Notes: a model not told the origin generated them from the letters alone. A DNA stretch of 59,926 bases from Flavobacteriaceae bacterium (GCA_022428005.1 JAKMDI010000003.1:1-59926); one strand, 5' to 3'. Counted from the stretch's first letter, positions 24,294 to 35,400 are shown. Translations and numbers: made by a program.

Positions 24294-25880
24294 ATGAAAA
24301 AATCGATACTTTTCGTCTTCTTTATTTCATTTCTGATCTCATGTGAACAAAAGAATGAACAACCTCCCAACATCGTTTTCATCATGTCTGATGACCATGC
24401 TTTTCAAGCAGTAAGTGCCTACGGACATGGATTGAACAACACCCCAAACATCGACCGAATTGCCAATGAGGGGGCTTTGTTCAATAAGGGCTTTGTCACC
24501 AATTCTATATGTGCTCCCAGCCGTGCCGTAATGCTGACTGGAAAACACAGTTTCGTAAATGGGAAAGTTGACAACATTCAGGACTTTAATTGGGACCAGC
24601 CCAATTTTGCAAAATCGCTAAAATCAGCGGGTTATCAAACTGCTATGGTTGGGAAAATTCACCTCCGTGGATTGCCCCAAGGGTTTGACTACTCTGCAGT
24701 ACTTCCCGGACAGGGGCACTACTACAACCCCGATTTTATTGTCAATGGTGTCAAAGAGCGCATACAAGGCTATGTCACCACCATAACTACACAATTGAGT
24801 TTGGATTGGCTAAAAAACAAAAGAGACAAAAACAAACCTTTTCTGTTGTTGTATCATCAGAAGGCACCACACAGAAACTGGCAATCCGAAGAAAAATACC
24901 TCACCCTTTTTGATGACAAAACCTTTGAGCTTCCCGCCAATTTTTTTGACAATTATGAAGGGCGACCTGCGGCAGCAGCTCAGGAAATGCTTATCGCAGC
25001 TACAGAAGAGCAAATCGCTGCTGCTCATGGTAATGGTGGTCACGGCAGATGGGGACACGATTTTAAATTTATTGTCGATCCCTATGGAAGGGAAACCCGC
25101 TTTAAGAAAGAACTGGAACGTTTTACACCAGAACAACGCGAAGCTTGGCTAAAAGCTTATACCCCAAAAAATGATGCGATGAAAGCGGCAAACTTGGAAG
25201 GTAAAGAACTCGCCCTTTGGAAATTTAATCGCTACCTCAAAGACTACCTCAGGACCATACAATCTGTCGATGACGGTGTGGGAGAAGTATTGGACTATCT
25301 GGATGAAAATGGACTCTCAGAAAACACCATTGTTGTCTACACCTCCGATCAAGGATTTTATCTCGGAGAGCACGGATGGTTTGATAAGAGGTTTATGTAT
25401 GAGGAATCACTGAGAACCCCCCTTTTAATGCGATATCCTAAGGAGATAAAAGCCGGTACTCAAATTGATCAGCTGATTCAAAACCTTGATTTTGCCCCTA
25501 CATTTTTGGATTATGCTGGAGTGCCTATTCCTGAGGACCTGCAAGGAGAATCCTTCAGGAAAGTGGTCAGTCAAGAAACCAGTGAGTGGCGCGATGCCAT
25601 CTATTATACCTATTACGAATACCCTTCGGTACACATGGTAAAAAGACACAATGGCGTTAGAACCGACCGCTACAAACTAATGCATTTTTACTATGATATT
25701 GACGTTTGGGAAATGTATGACTTAGAAAAAGATCCCTCAGAAATGAATAATATTTACAACGATCCAGCTTATGCCGATGTGCAGTCCACCATGCACAAAA
25801 GGTATGATGAAATGCGAGAAAAGTATGGCGACACCGATGCCTTAGACCAACAGTTTATTGAAAGTTATCTCAATCGTTAA
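24294..25880 (+). CDS. Sulfatase lipoprotein, GlcNAc-6-sulfatase-like
   Basis: This 528-aa protein has lipobox LISC (Cys17) and first metal site FIMSDDHAFQAVSAYG (Asp33, Asp34). Its formylglycine motif is C73-A-P-S-R with downstream AVMLTGKHSF, followed by TAMVGKIHLRG, VVYTSDQGFYLGEHGWFDKR and LDYAGVPIPEDLQG. The DDHAxQAxSAYG string and the C-terminal form resemble the S1_11 branch, which includes N-acetylglucosamine-6-sulfatases. That assignment is from memory of the motif. The gene has its own upstream region (111 nt, divergent from an oxidoreductase) and ends before a clear terminator. Confidence 0.9.
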   Translation: MKKSILFVFFISFLISCEQKNEQPPNIVFIMSDDHAFQAVSAYGHGLNNTPNIDRIANEGALFNKGFVTNSICAPSRAVMLTGKHSFVNGKVDNIQDFNWDQPNFAKSLKSAGYQTAMVGKIHLRGLPQGFDYSAVLPGQGHYYNPDFIVNGVKERIQGYVTTITTQLSLDWLKNKRDKNKPFLLLYHQKAPHRNWQSEEKYLTLFDDKTFELPANFFDNYEGRPAAAAQEMLIAATEEQIAAAHGNGGHGRWGHDFKFIVDPYGRETRFKKELERFTPEQREAWLKAYTPKNDAMKAANLEGKELALWKFNRYLKDYLRTIQSVDDGVGEVLDYLDENGLSENTIVVYTSDQGFYLGEHGWFDKRFMYEESLRTPLLMRYPKEIKAGTQIDQLIQNLDFAPTFLDYAGVPIPEDLQGESFRKVVSQETSEWRDAIYYTYYEYPSVHMVKRHNGVRTDRYKLMHFYYDIDVWEMYDLEKDPSEMNNIYNDPAYADVQSTMHKRYDEMREKYGDTDALDQQFIESYLNR

Positions 25881-25905
25881 ACATCCATAAATATAGTAAA
25901 CAGCT

Positions 25906-25943
25906 ACCCTTTTTGATTTAGAGTTAAAAAGGGTTTTTGTTTT
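25906..25943 (+). terminator. Rho-independent terminator after the sulfatase at 24294
   Basis: ACCCTTTTT (25906-25914) pairs perfectly with AAAAAGGGT (25926-25934) over an 11-nt loop, followed by a T-rich tail. It ends 6 nt before the next sulfatase start, so the two sulfatase genes may be transcribed separately or read through only in part. Confidence 0.75.
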
Positions 25944-25949
25944 AAAAGA

Positions 25950-27377
25950 ATGAAATATCATCTGATTTTTCTTTGTGCTACACTGCTTCTCAGCTCAGTT
26001 GCTTGTGATCAGGAGGAGCTTACCAATATCGTTTTGATTATGGCAGATGATCAGGGATGGGGCGACGTGGGTTATAACGGTCACCCCCATCTCCAAACCC
26101 CTCACTTGGACGCTATGGCAGAGAGTGGAGCTGTTTTTTCTCGTTTTTACTCAGCGGGCTCGGTATGTTCTCCCACCCGTGCAAGCGTGATGACGGGGAG
26201 GCATCCATCCCGAATGGGCATCTGCAGTGCCAACTGTGGGCACCTAAAGCAAGAGGAGGTTACTTTGGCCGAAATGGTTAAGGAAAAAGGGTACCGAACA
26301 GGTCATTTCGGTAAGTGGCATTTGGGAACTTTAAGCCGTGATATTTTGGATGCGAACCGGGGGGGTAAAAAAGAAAACTACATTCACTATGCCCCACCAT
26401 GGGATCACGGATTTGATGTAAGTTTTTCTACAGAGTCCAAGGTACCCACCTGGGACCCCATGATTACGCCTCCGCAGTCGGCTGAAGATGTTAAACCTAC
26501 TTTGATTGAAGGAGGTCCTTTTGGCACCTATTACTGGACGGGTCCTGGGCAGCGGGCTACTGAAAATCTCCAAGGGGATGATTCACGCATCATCATGGAT
26601 CGGGTGATTCCTTTTATCAAAAAATCAGTGGCTTCAAAACAGCCTTTTTTAACTGTTATTTGGTTTCATGCACCTCATTTACCAGTATTGACTGGGGAAA
26701 AACACAAGTCTCGTTATGCTCATCTGAGTGCGGATCAACAGGAATACTACGGGGTAATCTCTGCCATGGACGCGCAGATCGGTCGACTGAATGCCACCCT
26801 AAAAAACCTGGGTGTAGATCAGAATACCTTGGTCTTTTATACCGCTGACAATGGTCCTGAAACCTCTCTTAAAGTCAGAGACAAAAACATCCCTTATGGC
26901 AGAGCCCAAGGGCTTACCAATGGTTTACGGGGCAGAAAGAGAAGCTTGTATGAGGGTGGTATCCGAGTGCCAGGTATTGCGGTTTGGCCCAAAAAAATAA
27001 ATCCAGGAACGCGGGTTGAAGTACCCTGCTTTACATCAGATTATTTTCCTACCATCGCCCATGTATTGGGTATAGATATAATGCAATACAATCGCCCCTA
27101 TGATGGGGAAAACCTAATGCCCTATTGGAAAGGCAAAAAAAACAAGAGACAGCACCCTATGATGTTCCAATTTAAAAATCAATATGCAGTAATTGACAAT
27201 GATTTTAAATTGTATGGGACGGAGGAAACTCCCCCAAAATTGTACAATATTGCTGAGGACAATGCTGAAGCTCACGATTTATCATCGCAACAACAGTCCC
27301 CATTGTCCAATTTAATCAGCCACTATAACATCTGGAATCAAAGTGTACAAAACAGCGCATTGGGTGGGGATTATTGA
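25950..27377 (+). CDS. Sulfatase lipoprotein (arylsulfatase type)
   Basis: This 475-aa protein has lipobox SVAC (Cys19) and first metal site LIMADDQGWGDVGYNGH (Asp33, Asp34). Its formylglycine motif is C73-S-P-T-R with ASVMTGRHPSRMG, followed by GHFGKWHLGTLS, WFHAPHLPV, FYTADNGPE and YEGGIRVPGIAVWP. The catalytic Cys is present and the length is ordinary for arylsulfatase A-like enzymes. It lies directly after a terminator, which overlaps its likely leader. No partner gene overlaps it, and the next gene, a thioesterase, is probably unrelated. The substrate is presumably a sulfated glycan outside the cytoplasm. Confidence 0.9.
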   Translation: MKYHLIFLCATLLLSSVACDQEELTNIVLIMADDQGWGDVGYNGHPHLQTPHLDAMAESGAVFSRFYSAGSVCSPTRASVMTGRHPSRMGICSANCGHLKQEEVTLAEMVKEKGYRTGHFGKWHLGTLSRDILDANRGGKKENYIHYAPPWDHGFDVSFSTESKVPTWDPMITPPQSAEDVKPTLIEGGPFGTYYWTGPGQRATENLQGDDSRIIMDRVIPFIKKSVASKQPFLTVIWFHAPHLPVLTGEKHKSRYAHLSADQQEYYGVISAMDAQIGRLNATLKNLGVDQNTLVFYTADNGPETSLKVRDKNIPYGRAQGLTNGLRGRKRSLYEGGIRVPGIAVWPKKINPGTRVEVPCFTSDYFPTIAHVLGIDIMQYNRPYDGENLMPYWKGKKNKRQHPMMFQFKNQYAVIDNDFKLYGTEETPPKLYNIAEDNAEAHDLSSQQQSPLSNLISHYNIWNQSVQNSALGGDY

Positions 27378-27420
27378 TATATTACTAACTTGCATAGGGA
27401 AATTAAATCCAGCTTGAATC

Positions 27421-28281
27421 ATGAAATACATTCAGGAACTGATCGATTTGATCACTTTGGAAAAAAAAAGTAAAAACACCTTTGAAGGACAAAATTTCCA
27501 AACGTCCTGGGGAAGGGTTTTTGGCGGGCAAGTGCTGGCACAAGCCCTGCACGCGGCCTACCAGACGGTTCCCAAAGATCGCTTTGCCCATTCCTTACAC
27601 GGCTATTTTATCTTGGGGGGAAATTTGGATCTGCCCATCACCTATGAGGTTGACATCATAAGAGATGGAAAAAGCTTTACCACCCGCCGGGTAGTTGCTT
27701 TTCAGGAAGGCCGCGCGATTTTTAATATGTCGGCTTCTTTCCAATTGGTTCAATCAGGTGTGGATCACCAATTTTCTATGCCCAACTATATTCCACCCGA
27801 AAAATTATTGAGTGATCTTGAGCAATTAGAAGTTCAGAATACTGATCCCGAGGCTTATAATCGTTTTAAAAAAATAAAACCTGAGGTGATCGAGTTTCGA
27901 CCCGTCGAAAAACTCACTTTAAGGGATGATGTAGATGCACCAGCTGAGAGTAACTATTGGTTTCGATCTAAGGAATCGACCCCTTTTGGTTTGGACCTTC
28001 AACATCAATTATTGGCTTATATTTCTGATTACGGTCTGTTGCGCACCGCGACATTACCTCACAAAAAAGAATTGGGTCAAGGACCGACTTTTTATACCAG
28101 CATTGATCATGCCATTTGGTTTCACCGCCCTTTTTCATTGGAAGAATGGTTGCTTTATGCCATGGACAGCCCCAGTGCTTCTAGCTCTCGCGGATTTTCC
28201 CGAGGTACTATTTTTGATCGAGAGGGATTGTTGGTGGCTTCTACTGCCCAAGAGGGGTTGATTCGTCAGTTATCTCAATAG
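27421..28281 (+). CDS. tesB: Acyl-CoA thioesterase II
   Basis: This 286-aa cytoplasmic protein is composed of two hotdog domains as in TesB. The N-terminal domain contains GRVFGGQVLAQALHAAYQTV and HSLHGYFILGGNLDLPITYEV. RDGKSFTTRRVVAFQEGRAIF follows, and the C-terminal domain has DHAIWFHRPFSLEEWLLY and a closing FDREGLLVASTAQEGLIR. It hydrolyses acyl-CoA thioesters to free acid and CoA. Length and domain order are standard. It stands between a sulfatase and rmuC, without overlap, and looks like core genome, not part of the glycan locus. Confidence 0.93.
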   Translation: MKYIQELIDLITLEKKSKNTFEGQNFQTSWGRVFGGQVLAQALHAAYQTVPKDRFAHSLHGYFILGGNLDLPITYEVDIIRDGKSFTTRRVVAFQEGRAIFNMSASFQLVQSGVDHQFSMPNYIPPEKLLSDLEQLEVQNTDPEAYNRFKKIKPEVIEFRPVEKLTLRDDVDAPAESNYWFRSKESTPFGLDLQHQLLAYISDYGLLRTATLPHKKELGQGPTFYTSIDHAIWFHRPFSLEEWLLYAMDSPSASSSRGFSRGTIFDREGLLVASTAQEGLIRQLSQ

Positions 28282-28356
28282 GAAACTGTTTATTTCTTTT
28301 CTGAATTCGTAGATCTTCCCTGAACATTTCTTTATAATTTGCAATAAATCCTTATC

Positions 28357-29646
28357 ATGGAATTGGGAATCTTAGCTTTATCGATTTTGACCCTGGGACT
28401 GGTTTTGTTTATCGTTTTTAAAAAACAAGGCAGCGCGAGTATTTCCGGAGAAATTAGAGACTTGATCGATGGTGAATTTCTCCAAAACCGTGAGGAGTTG
28501 ACCAAAAACCTCCGAGAAAACCGCTTGGAAATAACCCAAAGTATGGAACGTTTGAATGAGGTATTGGCCAAAAAAGCCAAGGAGGATCGGGAGGAACTAC
28601 GAACTACTTTAAAAGACTTCCAAGAATCGTTTTCCAAAAATGTTACTGCATTCAATGAACTTCAGAAACAGAACTTTGAACGCTTGAATCAAAAACAAGA
28701 TGAACTTGTGAAAACCACGGAGCTGAAGTTGGAAAAAATGCGTGAAACGGTAGACGAAAAGTTACACAAAACTTTAGAGGAACGTTTGGGTAAATCATTT
28801 GAAGTGGTAACCGAGCAGTTGTTAAAAGTTCAAAAGGGACTTGGAGAGATGCAAACGTTGGCTTCTGGAGTTGGGGACTTGAAGAAGGTGCTGAGTAATG
28901 TAAAAACCAGTGGAGTTTTGGGCGAAATACAGCTGGGGAATATTTTGGAACAAGTCCTTGCCCCCGAACAATACGATGCCAATGTAAAAACAAAAAAAGG
29001 GTCTGATGCACTGGTGGAATTCGCCATCAAGCTTCCAGGGAAAAGCTACAGCAGTGGCCCGGTCTATTTACCCGTAGATGCAAAATTCCCACAGGAGGAT
29101 TACGCCCGTTTACAATCGGCTTATGAAGTAGGTGACCCCTTGGCGATAGAAACTTCATTACGCGCCCTATTGGGATCGGTAAAAAAGTTTGCCAAAGACA
29201 TATCTCAACGTTATATCGACCCTCCGCATACCACGGACTTTGGGATTATGTTTTTACCCTTTGAGGGCCTTTATGCTGAGGTGACCCGTCATCCAGAAAT
29301 CATTGCCCAGTTGCAGCGGGAATACAAAATCATTCTCACAGGGCCCACGACTTTGGCGGCGATGCTCAACAGTCTGCAGATGGGCTTTAAAACTTTGGCC
29401 ATCCAAAAAAGGAGTAGTGAGGTATGGGAAATATTGGCCAGTGTTAAAAAGGAGTTTTCTACATTCGGGACGGTGTTGGAAAAAGCGCAGAAGAAAATCA
29501 ACGAAGCAGATCAAGAGATAAATAAACTGGTCACGACGCGAACCCGTATGTTGATGTCGAAATTGCGAAAAGTCGAACAAATACAACCCTCTGAACCCGA
29601 AGTGGAGGAGAATAAGGAAGAGGATGACCTCTTTAAAATCCAATAA
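28357..29646 (+). CDS. rmuC: DNA recombination protein RmuC
   Basis: This 429-aa protein has an N-terminal membrane helix (residues 2-21), then a long charged coiled coil (about 30-160). The RmuC nuclease-like domain follows, with GVLGEIQLGNILEQVLAPEQYD, YLPVDAKFPQEDYARL and GIMFLPFEGLYAEV. These are the conserved blocks of RmuC, a membrane-anchored protein linked with limiting rearrangements and with phage defence in Gammaproteobacteria. Its stop is immediately adjacent to the stop of the convergent DUF2231 gene (29646/29647), leaving no room for a terminator between them. Confidence 0.92.
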   Translation: MELGILALSILTLGLVLFIVFKKQGSASISGEIRDLIDGEFLQNREELTKNLRENRLEITQSMERLNEVLAKKAKEDREELRTTLKDFQESFSKNVTAFNELQKQNFERLNQKQDELVKTTELKLEKMRETVDEKLHKTLEERLGKSFEVVTEQLLKVQKGLGEMQTLASGVGDLKKVLSNVKTSGVLGEIQLGNILEQVLAPEQYDANVKTKKGSDALVEFAIKLPGKSYSSGPVYLPVDAKFPQEDYARLQSAYEVGDPLAIETSLRALLGSVKKFAKDISQRYIDPPHTTDFGIMFLPFEGLYAEVTRHPEIIAQLQREYKIILTGPTTLAAMLNSLQMGFKTLAIQKRSSEVWEILASVKKEFSTFGTVLEKAQKKINEADQEINKLVTTRTRMLMSKLRKVEQIQPSEPEVEENKEEDDLFKIQ

Positions 29647-31005
29647 TTATCTCAATCCAGCGACTACCTCGACTTTTGGATGCAGGGCTTTAAATTTCTC
29701 GATCCCAGTTGGGGTGACCCTTGTATTCCATAAGAATAATTTTTTTAGCCCTTTCATCATCGAAAAAGACTCGAAGGCAGCGTCTGTTACCCCAGTTCCA
29801 TACAAATTCAATTGACTCAAATTTTCCAGGCCTTTAATAGCTTTTATCCCGTTGTCTGTTATCCTTGAATTTTTTTGAATTTTAAGTCGGGTGAGGTGGG
29901 GGAGTTCTACGAGATATCCCAAGTCATCATCTTTGAGATTGGTATTGGAAAGGTTGAGCCAAGTAATGTTATTTTTCACTTGTTGAAGCGAGATGAGATC
30001 GTTCTTTTCAATGGTATTACGGGTGTAGGTAATATCCAAGAAACTTTCTTCAGGGTTGAGAAAACGCCACATGAATTTATCTTCTTCCAGCGCCTTAAGG
30101 CTGGTTTTGGATGGGGGATCCAATTTTAAGGTTTCTAAAAAGGATTTTTCTCTGAGATCGAGTCCGTATTGGACCTCCATCAGGCGTTGTATTTTTGGAT
30201 CTTTCCTTGCCAGGGAAACGGGCAATTGTTTTTTGGCCCCATTATCAATCCACCATTCTAGGGTAGCAATTTGGTCATAGCTCAGGGGGACACCTGCTGG
30301 AGGCATAAACTTTGGGTGGTCGTGTGGAAAGCTAACCCTTTTATAAATTAAGCTTTCATAGGGATTTCCTTTTTGGATACCAGCACCACTGTTTCCTCCT
30401 TTGACAAGGCTTTTAAAATCACTCATGTTAAGACCACCATAGGTGTTCTTTGAATTGTGGCAAGCCATACATTTCTGCTCAAAAACGGGTTGCAAAAGAT
30501 CTTCATAAACAAAAAGGGAATCTACTTCTGATCGTCTATCCTTTTCAATGCTGGTGGTAGAGATTTTCTTTTTTGCGAAAGGAAGGTTTTCCACCAAATA
30601 ATTTTGGCCATGGGTCATTTCACCACCAAAATGCCCAGTAATAGTAAGTAATACTATCGCCGTGAGGTTGACGAATCGGGTGGAGGACTTTGAAAAACGG
30701 AAATTTAAAAATTTAAGAAGCCAAATTAAAAAACACAGGCTTACAAAGGCAATCCCACTCCATCGGTGCACGCCAAGTTGCGACTCGAAATAGTAACCAT
30801 TGTCTCCTAAGAACCAGCCGAAAAGTGCGGCGAGAAGTCCGCTGAAAAAAGAAAAAAACCACCCCAAGGTTATGATTCTATGTACGCTATTGTTTTTATT
30901 TCTCATAAAAACATCTATGGCGATGGTCAAAAGAACAATACCAATTGGGAGGTGGACTATTAATGGGTGGAGGCTACCGAGAAAATCTATCAGTTCTGAA
31001 AGCAT
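29647..31005 (-). CDS. DUF2231 membrane protein with cytochrome c and leucine-rich repeats
   Basis: This 452-aa protein has three parts. Residues 1-140 are four membrane helices starting SLHPLIVHLPIGIVLL, as in DUF2231. Around 170-270 is a planctomycete-type cytochrome domain with haem motif CMACH (about 178-182) and downstream FMPPAGVPLSYDQIATLEWW, the methionine-ligand region of PSCyt domains. Residues 355-452 are leucine-rich repeats (LTRLKIQKNSRITDNGIKAI). It ends a four-gene operon whose other members are DUF1501 and a DUF1549/DUF1553 cytochrome. It could anchor electron transfer for these exported proteins at the inner membrane. The substrate and electron acceptor are unknown. Confidence 0.88.
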   Translation of the reverse strand: MLSELIDFLGSLHPLIVHLPIGIVLLTIAIDVFMRNKNNSVHRIITLGWFFSFFSGLLAALFGWFLGDNGYYFESQLGVHRWSGIAFVSLCFLIWLLKFLNFRFSKSSTRFVNLTAIVLLTITGHFGGEMTHGQNYLVENLPFAKKKISTTSIEKDRRSEVDSLFVYEDLLQPVFEQKCMACHNSKNTYGGLNMSDFKSLVKGGNSGAGIQKGNPYESLIYKRVSFPHDHPKFMPPAGVPLSYDQIATLEWWIDNGAKKQLPVSLARKDPKIQRLMEVQYGLDLREKSFLETLKLDPPSKTSLKALEEDKFMWRFLNPEESFLDITYTRNTIEKNDLISLQQVKNNITWLNLSNTNLKDDDLGYLVELPHLTRLKIQKNSRITDNGIKAIKGLENLSQLNLYGTGVTDAAFESFSMMKGLKKLFLWNTRVTPTGIEKFKALHPKVEVVAGLR

Positions 31006-31010
31006 ATTGA

Positions 31011-32498
31011 TTAGGCTAAAACTTCTTGTACTACCTTGCCGTGAACATCGGTCAATCGGTAGCGTCTGCCTTGAAATTTAAAGGTTAATTTTTCGTGATC
31101 TATTCCCAAGATATGCATTAATGTGGCTTGAAAGTCGTGAATGTGAACAGGTCTTTCTGTGATGTTGTATCCGAACTCATCGGTGGCACCCAATGAAATT
31201 CCTTTTTTCACACCTGCTCCCGCCATAAAAATTGTAAAGCATCGTGGGTGGTGATCCCTTCCATAATTATCGGGTTTGAGTAATCCCTGAGAATAGTTTG
31301 TTCTGCCAAACTCTCCACCCCATATGACCAGTGTATCTTCCAGCATACCTCTTTGCTTGAGGTCTTGAATGAGTGCTGCTGAGGCTTGATCGGTTTCTTT
31401 TGCTTGTCTTTTTATGTCTCTGGGGAGGTTACCGTGCTGGTCCCACCCCCTGTGGTAGAGCTGAATGAATTTGACATCTTTTTCTGCCAGTTTTCTTGCC
31501 AGCAGACAATTGGCAGCAAAGGTTCCGGGGTTCCTGCTGTCTTCCCCGTAGAGGTCAAAGATGTAGTCAGGTTCATCAGAAATGTCCATTACATCGGGTA
31601 CAGAAGTTTGCATTCTGTAGGCCATTTCGTAATTAGATATTTTAGTTAAAATCTCGGGATCACCAACGTCGGCGTGCTGAATATTTTGAAGTTTTTTTAA
31701 GGAGTTGAGCTGTTCTTCTCTTATTCCACTGGTGACACCAGGGGGATTTTCGAGATAGAGTACGGCGTCTTTTCCCGAGCGAAACTGAACCCCTTGGTGT
31801 TGGGAGGGTAGGAAGCCATTGCCCCAAAGTCTTGAGTAGAGGGGCTGCCCGCTCTTTCCTTTGGTGACCAATACTACAAATTCAGGAAGATTTTTATTGT
31901 CTGTTCCCAGTCCATAGCTGAGCCAAGATCCGATGGAAGGCCTTCCTGGAAGTTCAGACCCAGTCTGAATCATGGTCATGGCAGGGTCGTGGTTGATGGC
32001 CTCGGTATACATGGACTTGATAAAACAAAGTTCATCAACGATCTTCGAAGTATGTGGCATGAGTTCACTCATCCAAGCCCCACTCTGTCCGTGTTGCTTA
32101 AAATCAAACAAGCTGCCGGCCATCGGGAAGGTGTTTTGACCAGAGGACATGCCAGTGAGTCTTTGTTCTCCAATAATGCTTTTAGGAACCTCTTGACCAA
32201 ACATTTCGTTGAGTTTGGGTTTATAGTCAAACAAGTCCAATTGAGAAGGGGCGCCACTTTGGAAAAGGTAAATGACCCGTTTGGCTTTGGGAACAAAATG
32301 TGGGAGTTTCATTTTGTCACTTTCCAGCAGATTTAAAAATTCGCTATTCCCATAGGTATTTACTGGGCTTATCAGCGATCCCAAAGAAAGGGCTCCCAGT
32401 CCCAAAGAGGTCTTGGTTAAGAAATCCCTTCGGGAGTAATTTTTATTATCGTGGTGGTGGTCGTTGCAGTGCATCTTATCGTCTGGTATAGGTTTCAT
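31011..32498 (-). CDS. DUF1501 family protein with Tat signal
   Basis: This 495-aa protein has a twin-arginine signal (SRRDFLTKTSLGLGALSLG) after about 20 residues including a His/Asp-rich stretch. The DUF1501 core shows VIYLFQSGAPSQLDLFDYKP, MTMIQTGSELPGRPSIGSW, IQLYHRGWDQHGNLPRDI, LVIWGGEFGRTNYSQG and GRDHHPRCFTIFMAGAGVK. This is the long form typical of Planctomycetes clusters, unlike the T9SS-tagged DUF1501 at 21599. Its start overlaps the end of the 1076-aa cytochrome gene by 23 nt and its stop is 5 nt before the DUF2231 gene. The three are one translational unit. Function is unknown. Confidence 0.9.
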   Translation of the reverse strand: MKPIPDDKMHCNDHHHDNKNYSRRDFLTKTSLGLGALSLGSLISPVNTYGNSEFLNLLESDKMKLPHFVPKAKRVIYLFQSGAPSQLDLFDYKPKLNEMFGQEVPKSIIGEQRLTGMSSGQNTFPMAGSLFDFKQHGQSGAWMSELMPHTSKIVDELCFIKSMYTEAINHDPAMTMIQTGSELPGRPSIGSWLSYGLGTDNKNLPEFVVLVTKGKSGQPLYSRLWGNGFLPSQHQGVQFRSGKDAVLYLENPPGVTSGIREEQLNSLKKLQNIQHADVGDPEILTKISNYEMAYRMQTSVPDVMDISDEPDYIFDLYGEDSRNPGTFAANCLLARKLAEKDVKFIQLYHRGWDQHGNLPRDIKRQAKETDQASAALIQDLKQRGMLEDTLVIWGGEFGRTNYSQGLLKPDNYGRDHHPRCFTIFMAGAGVKKGISLGATDEFGYNITERPVHIHDFQATLMHILGIDHEKLTFKFQGRRYRLTDVHGKVVQEVLA

Positions 32499-35400
32499 TG
32501 TGATTGAGTAAGGTATTGGCCACCATGGTCATGGCAGCGGTTTTAACACTGTAAATATTCTTATCTCTTGGTTTTTCTCCTACGCTGATTATTTGATAGG
32601 CTTTGTCGCGATTTTTTCTAAAAAAGTCATATTGATTGTTGTAAAGATCCACCAGTATTTCCAATTCTTCCTGTTTGGGATAGCGTGATGTTGCCAATCG
32701 AAATCCAAAGCGAATTTGATCTTCCAATCGATCCTTGTTTTTTATCATGCGTTCGGCAAAAACTCTCGAGGCCTCAAAAAATTGGGGATCATTGAGGAGG
32801 ACTAAAGCCTGAAGCGGAGTTGAGGTCACGTCTCTTTTTACAGTACATACTTCTCTGGAGGTAGCATCAAAAGTCATCATGTTTGGAGGGGGTGAGGTCC
32901 TTCTGATAAAGGTATAGAGTCCCCTACGATAGAGGTCATCTCCAGCCGATTGTTCGTATTCGTAAAGGAAAGTAGAAAAGTTATTTTTTTCTTTCCATAG
33001 CCCATCAGGTTGGTAGGGCATCACACTTTCTCCGCCAAATTTTGGATTTAATAAACCGCTAACCTTTAAAGCGTTGTCCCGAATTATTTCTGCGGGTAAA
33101 CGAGAGACATTGGCACGGGCCAGTAAAATATTATTGGGGTCTTTTTGGTCTAACAGTTCATTACTGACGGATTGTTGTTGGTAGGTCTTGGAGAGCACCA
33201 TTTCCTTGATCAAAGCCCTTACATCCCAGTTTTGGCGAAAACGAATGGCCAGCCAATCTAAGAGTTCTGGGTGTGAAGGGAGTTGGCCTTGCACACCAAA
33301 ATCATTGGGGGTACCCACCAGCCCTTGACCAAAAATCATTTGCCAATACCGGTTGACCGCCACTCTTGCCGTTAGTGGATTTTTGGGGTCAAAAAGCCAC
33401 TGGCTAAGTCCCAATCGGTTTTTTGGTAAACTTTCATCCATTGCAGGGAGTGCCGCCGGTACTTTGGCTTCAACCGTATAAAGGGGTTCGCTATAGACCC
33501 CACGATTGTATAGATAGGTGGGGCGGGCTTGGTCCATTTCCCGCATCACCATAATTTCTTCGATAGGGGTATATGTTTTTAGGTATTCCTCACGGTTATT
33601 TTTGAGCTTCTTTTTGATTTTGACGATCTCACTATTTTTTTCGATCAGGTGCTGTTGGACTTCCTCCCATGGGGTTTCTGTTTTTTGATTGGTATTTTCG
33701 GCGTGAATAGAACGCACTTCAAAGGGTGTTAGCACCCCTTTAAAAAATTTAAATTCATCGAGTTTTCCCATAAAAAGCCCGTAGTCCCCCGTTGACCCCT
33801 CATAGGACTTGCCCACGATTAAGCTTCTGTCCGTTTCAACAAAACCTTTTTTACGATCGCGTTTGGTTGGGATCATGGTCTTGTAGAGGTTGTTAATGAT
33901 TCCCTGTTGGGCGATTTTTTCACCGTTTAGAAACAGCTGTACCCCTTCTGTTTTTCCTGTCCCATCAAGAGTAACAGCGAGGTGTTGCCATTGGTTGGTT
34001 TTGATGGAATCCACAGTTCTTACGTGGATCAGATTGGAGGGTGTTACATTGATGAGCCGAATATTTACCCTGTTTTGGTCGTCTAAATAGCACTCCCAAC
34101 CTCTCCACAAATCGTTTTTACCACCAGAATTTGCTACCAGTGTTTGGGTAGATTCTTGTTTTCTTTTTGAGGTATTTAACCACAAAGAGAGTGAAAAAGG
34201 TTCTGTCCACTCCATTTTGGGTATTAATTTATTGGTAATATAGAGCTGGTCGTGGTCCTTACTAAATTTAAACGCATTCCCTTTGATGCCCTCCACAACT
34301 TCTGGAGTTTGGTCACTCCTGCCATAGAAATCTTTTTTTCCATCTACACTGTGCCGACTTTTACTAATTTGTGAGATCTTTTCAAACTTTCCATGGAAGA
34401 GTAAGTTGGGTTGTGCTTTGGTTTTTTTGATCAATTCATCGGAGTATTCATAAACTTGTTTTAACTCTTCGCTGGTGATGGCCAATTCTTTCTTTATGGC
34501 GCTCATACTTTGATTGAGTTGGTCTAATTTGCTTTGGGTTTGTTCATCGGTAAGCGGTAATAAAGGTCCAAATTCACCGTCATCGCCGGTCATTCCCAAC
34601 TCTCTAATATTATTAAAAAACGCTGTAAGTTGATAGTAATCTTTTTGTGAGATGGGGTCGAATTTATGGTCGTGGCATTTGGCGCAAGCAACCGTGAGTC
34701 CCATGAATGCTGTGGATAGTGTCTCTGTGCGATCAAACACATAATTCAAACGCCATTCCTCGTCAATTACGCCCCCTTCGGCAGTCATGGGGCTGTTTCT
34801 GTTAAAAGCTGTGGCGAGTTTTTGTTCTTGGGTTGCTTCTGGAATGAGGTCGCCTGCCAATTGCCAAGTGACAAATTGGTCGTAGGGCATGTTCTCTTGG
34901 AATGCTTTTAAAACCCAATCCCGCCAGGGCCACATGGTCCTGATGCCGTCTGCGTGCAAGCCATGAGAATCTGCATACCGAGAGAGGTCCATCCAGTCCA
35001 GCGCCATTCGTTCGGCATGAGCAGGTGTGTTGAGCAATCGATCTACGAGATTTTCATAGGCCTTTTCGCTGTTGTCGTTAATGAACTCATCTACGGCTTC
35101 AATGGAGGGAGGGAGTCCCGTGAGATCAAAATACAGCCTTCTGACCAAAATGGCTTTTGAGGCCTTAGGCGAAAAATCCAACCCTTCCTGATCCAGCTTA
35201 TTTTTGACAAACATATCAATGGGATGGGATAGTGTATTGTCTTTTGATTTAGGGATTTTATTTTGTGGAGGTAAAAAAGACCAGTGTTCTTTCCACTCGG
35301 CCCCTTGTTCAATCCATTTTAAGATCATGGCTTTTTCCCTTTGGGTCAGTTGTAAATTGGCCTCGGGTGGTGGCATGACGATATCGGGGTCTTGGTGTAA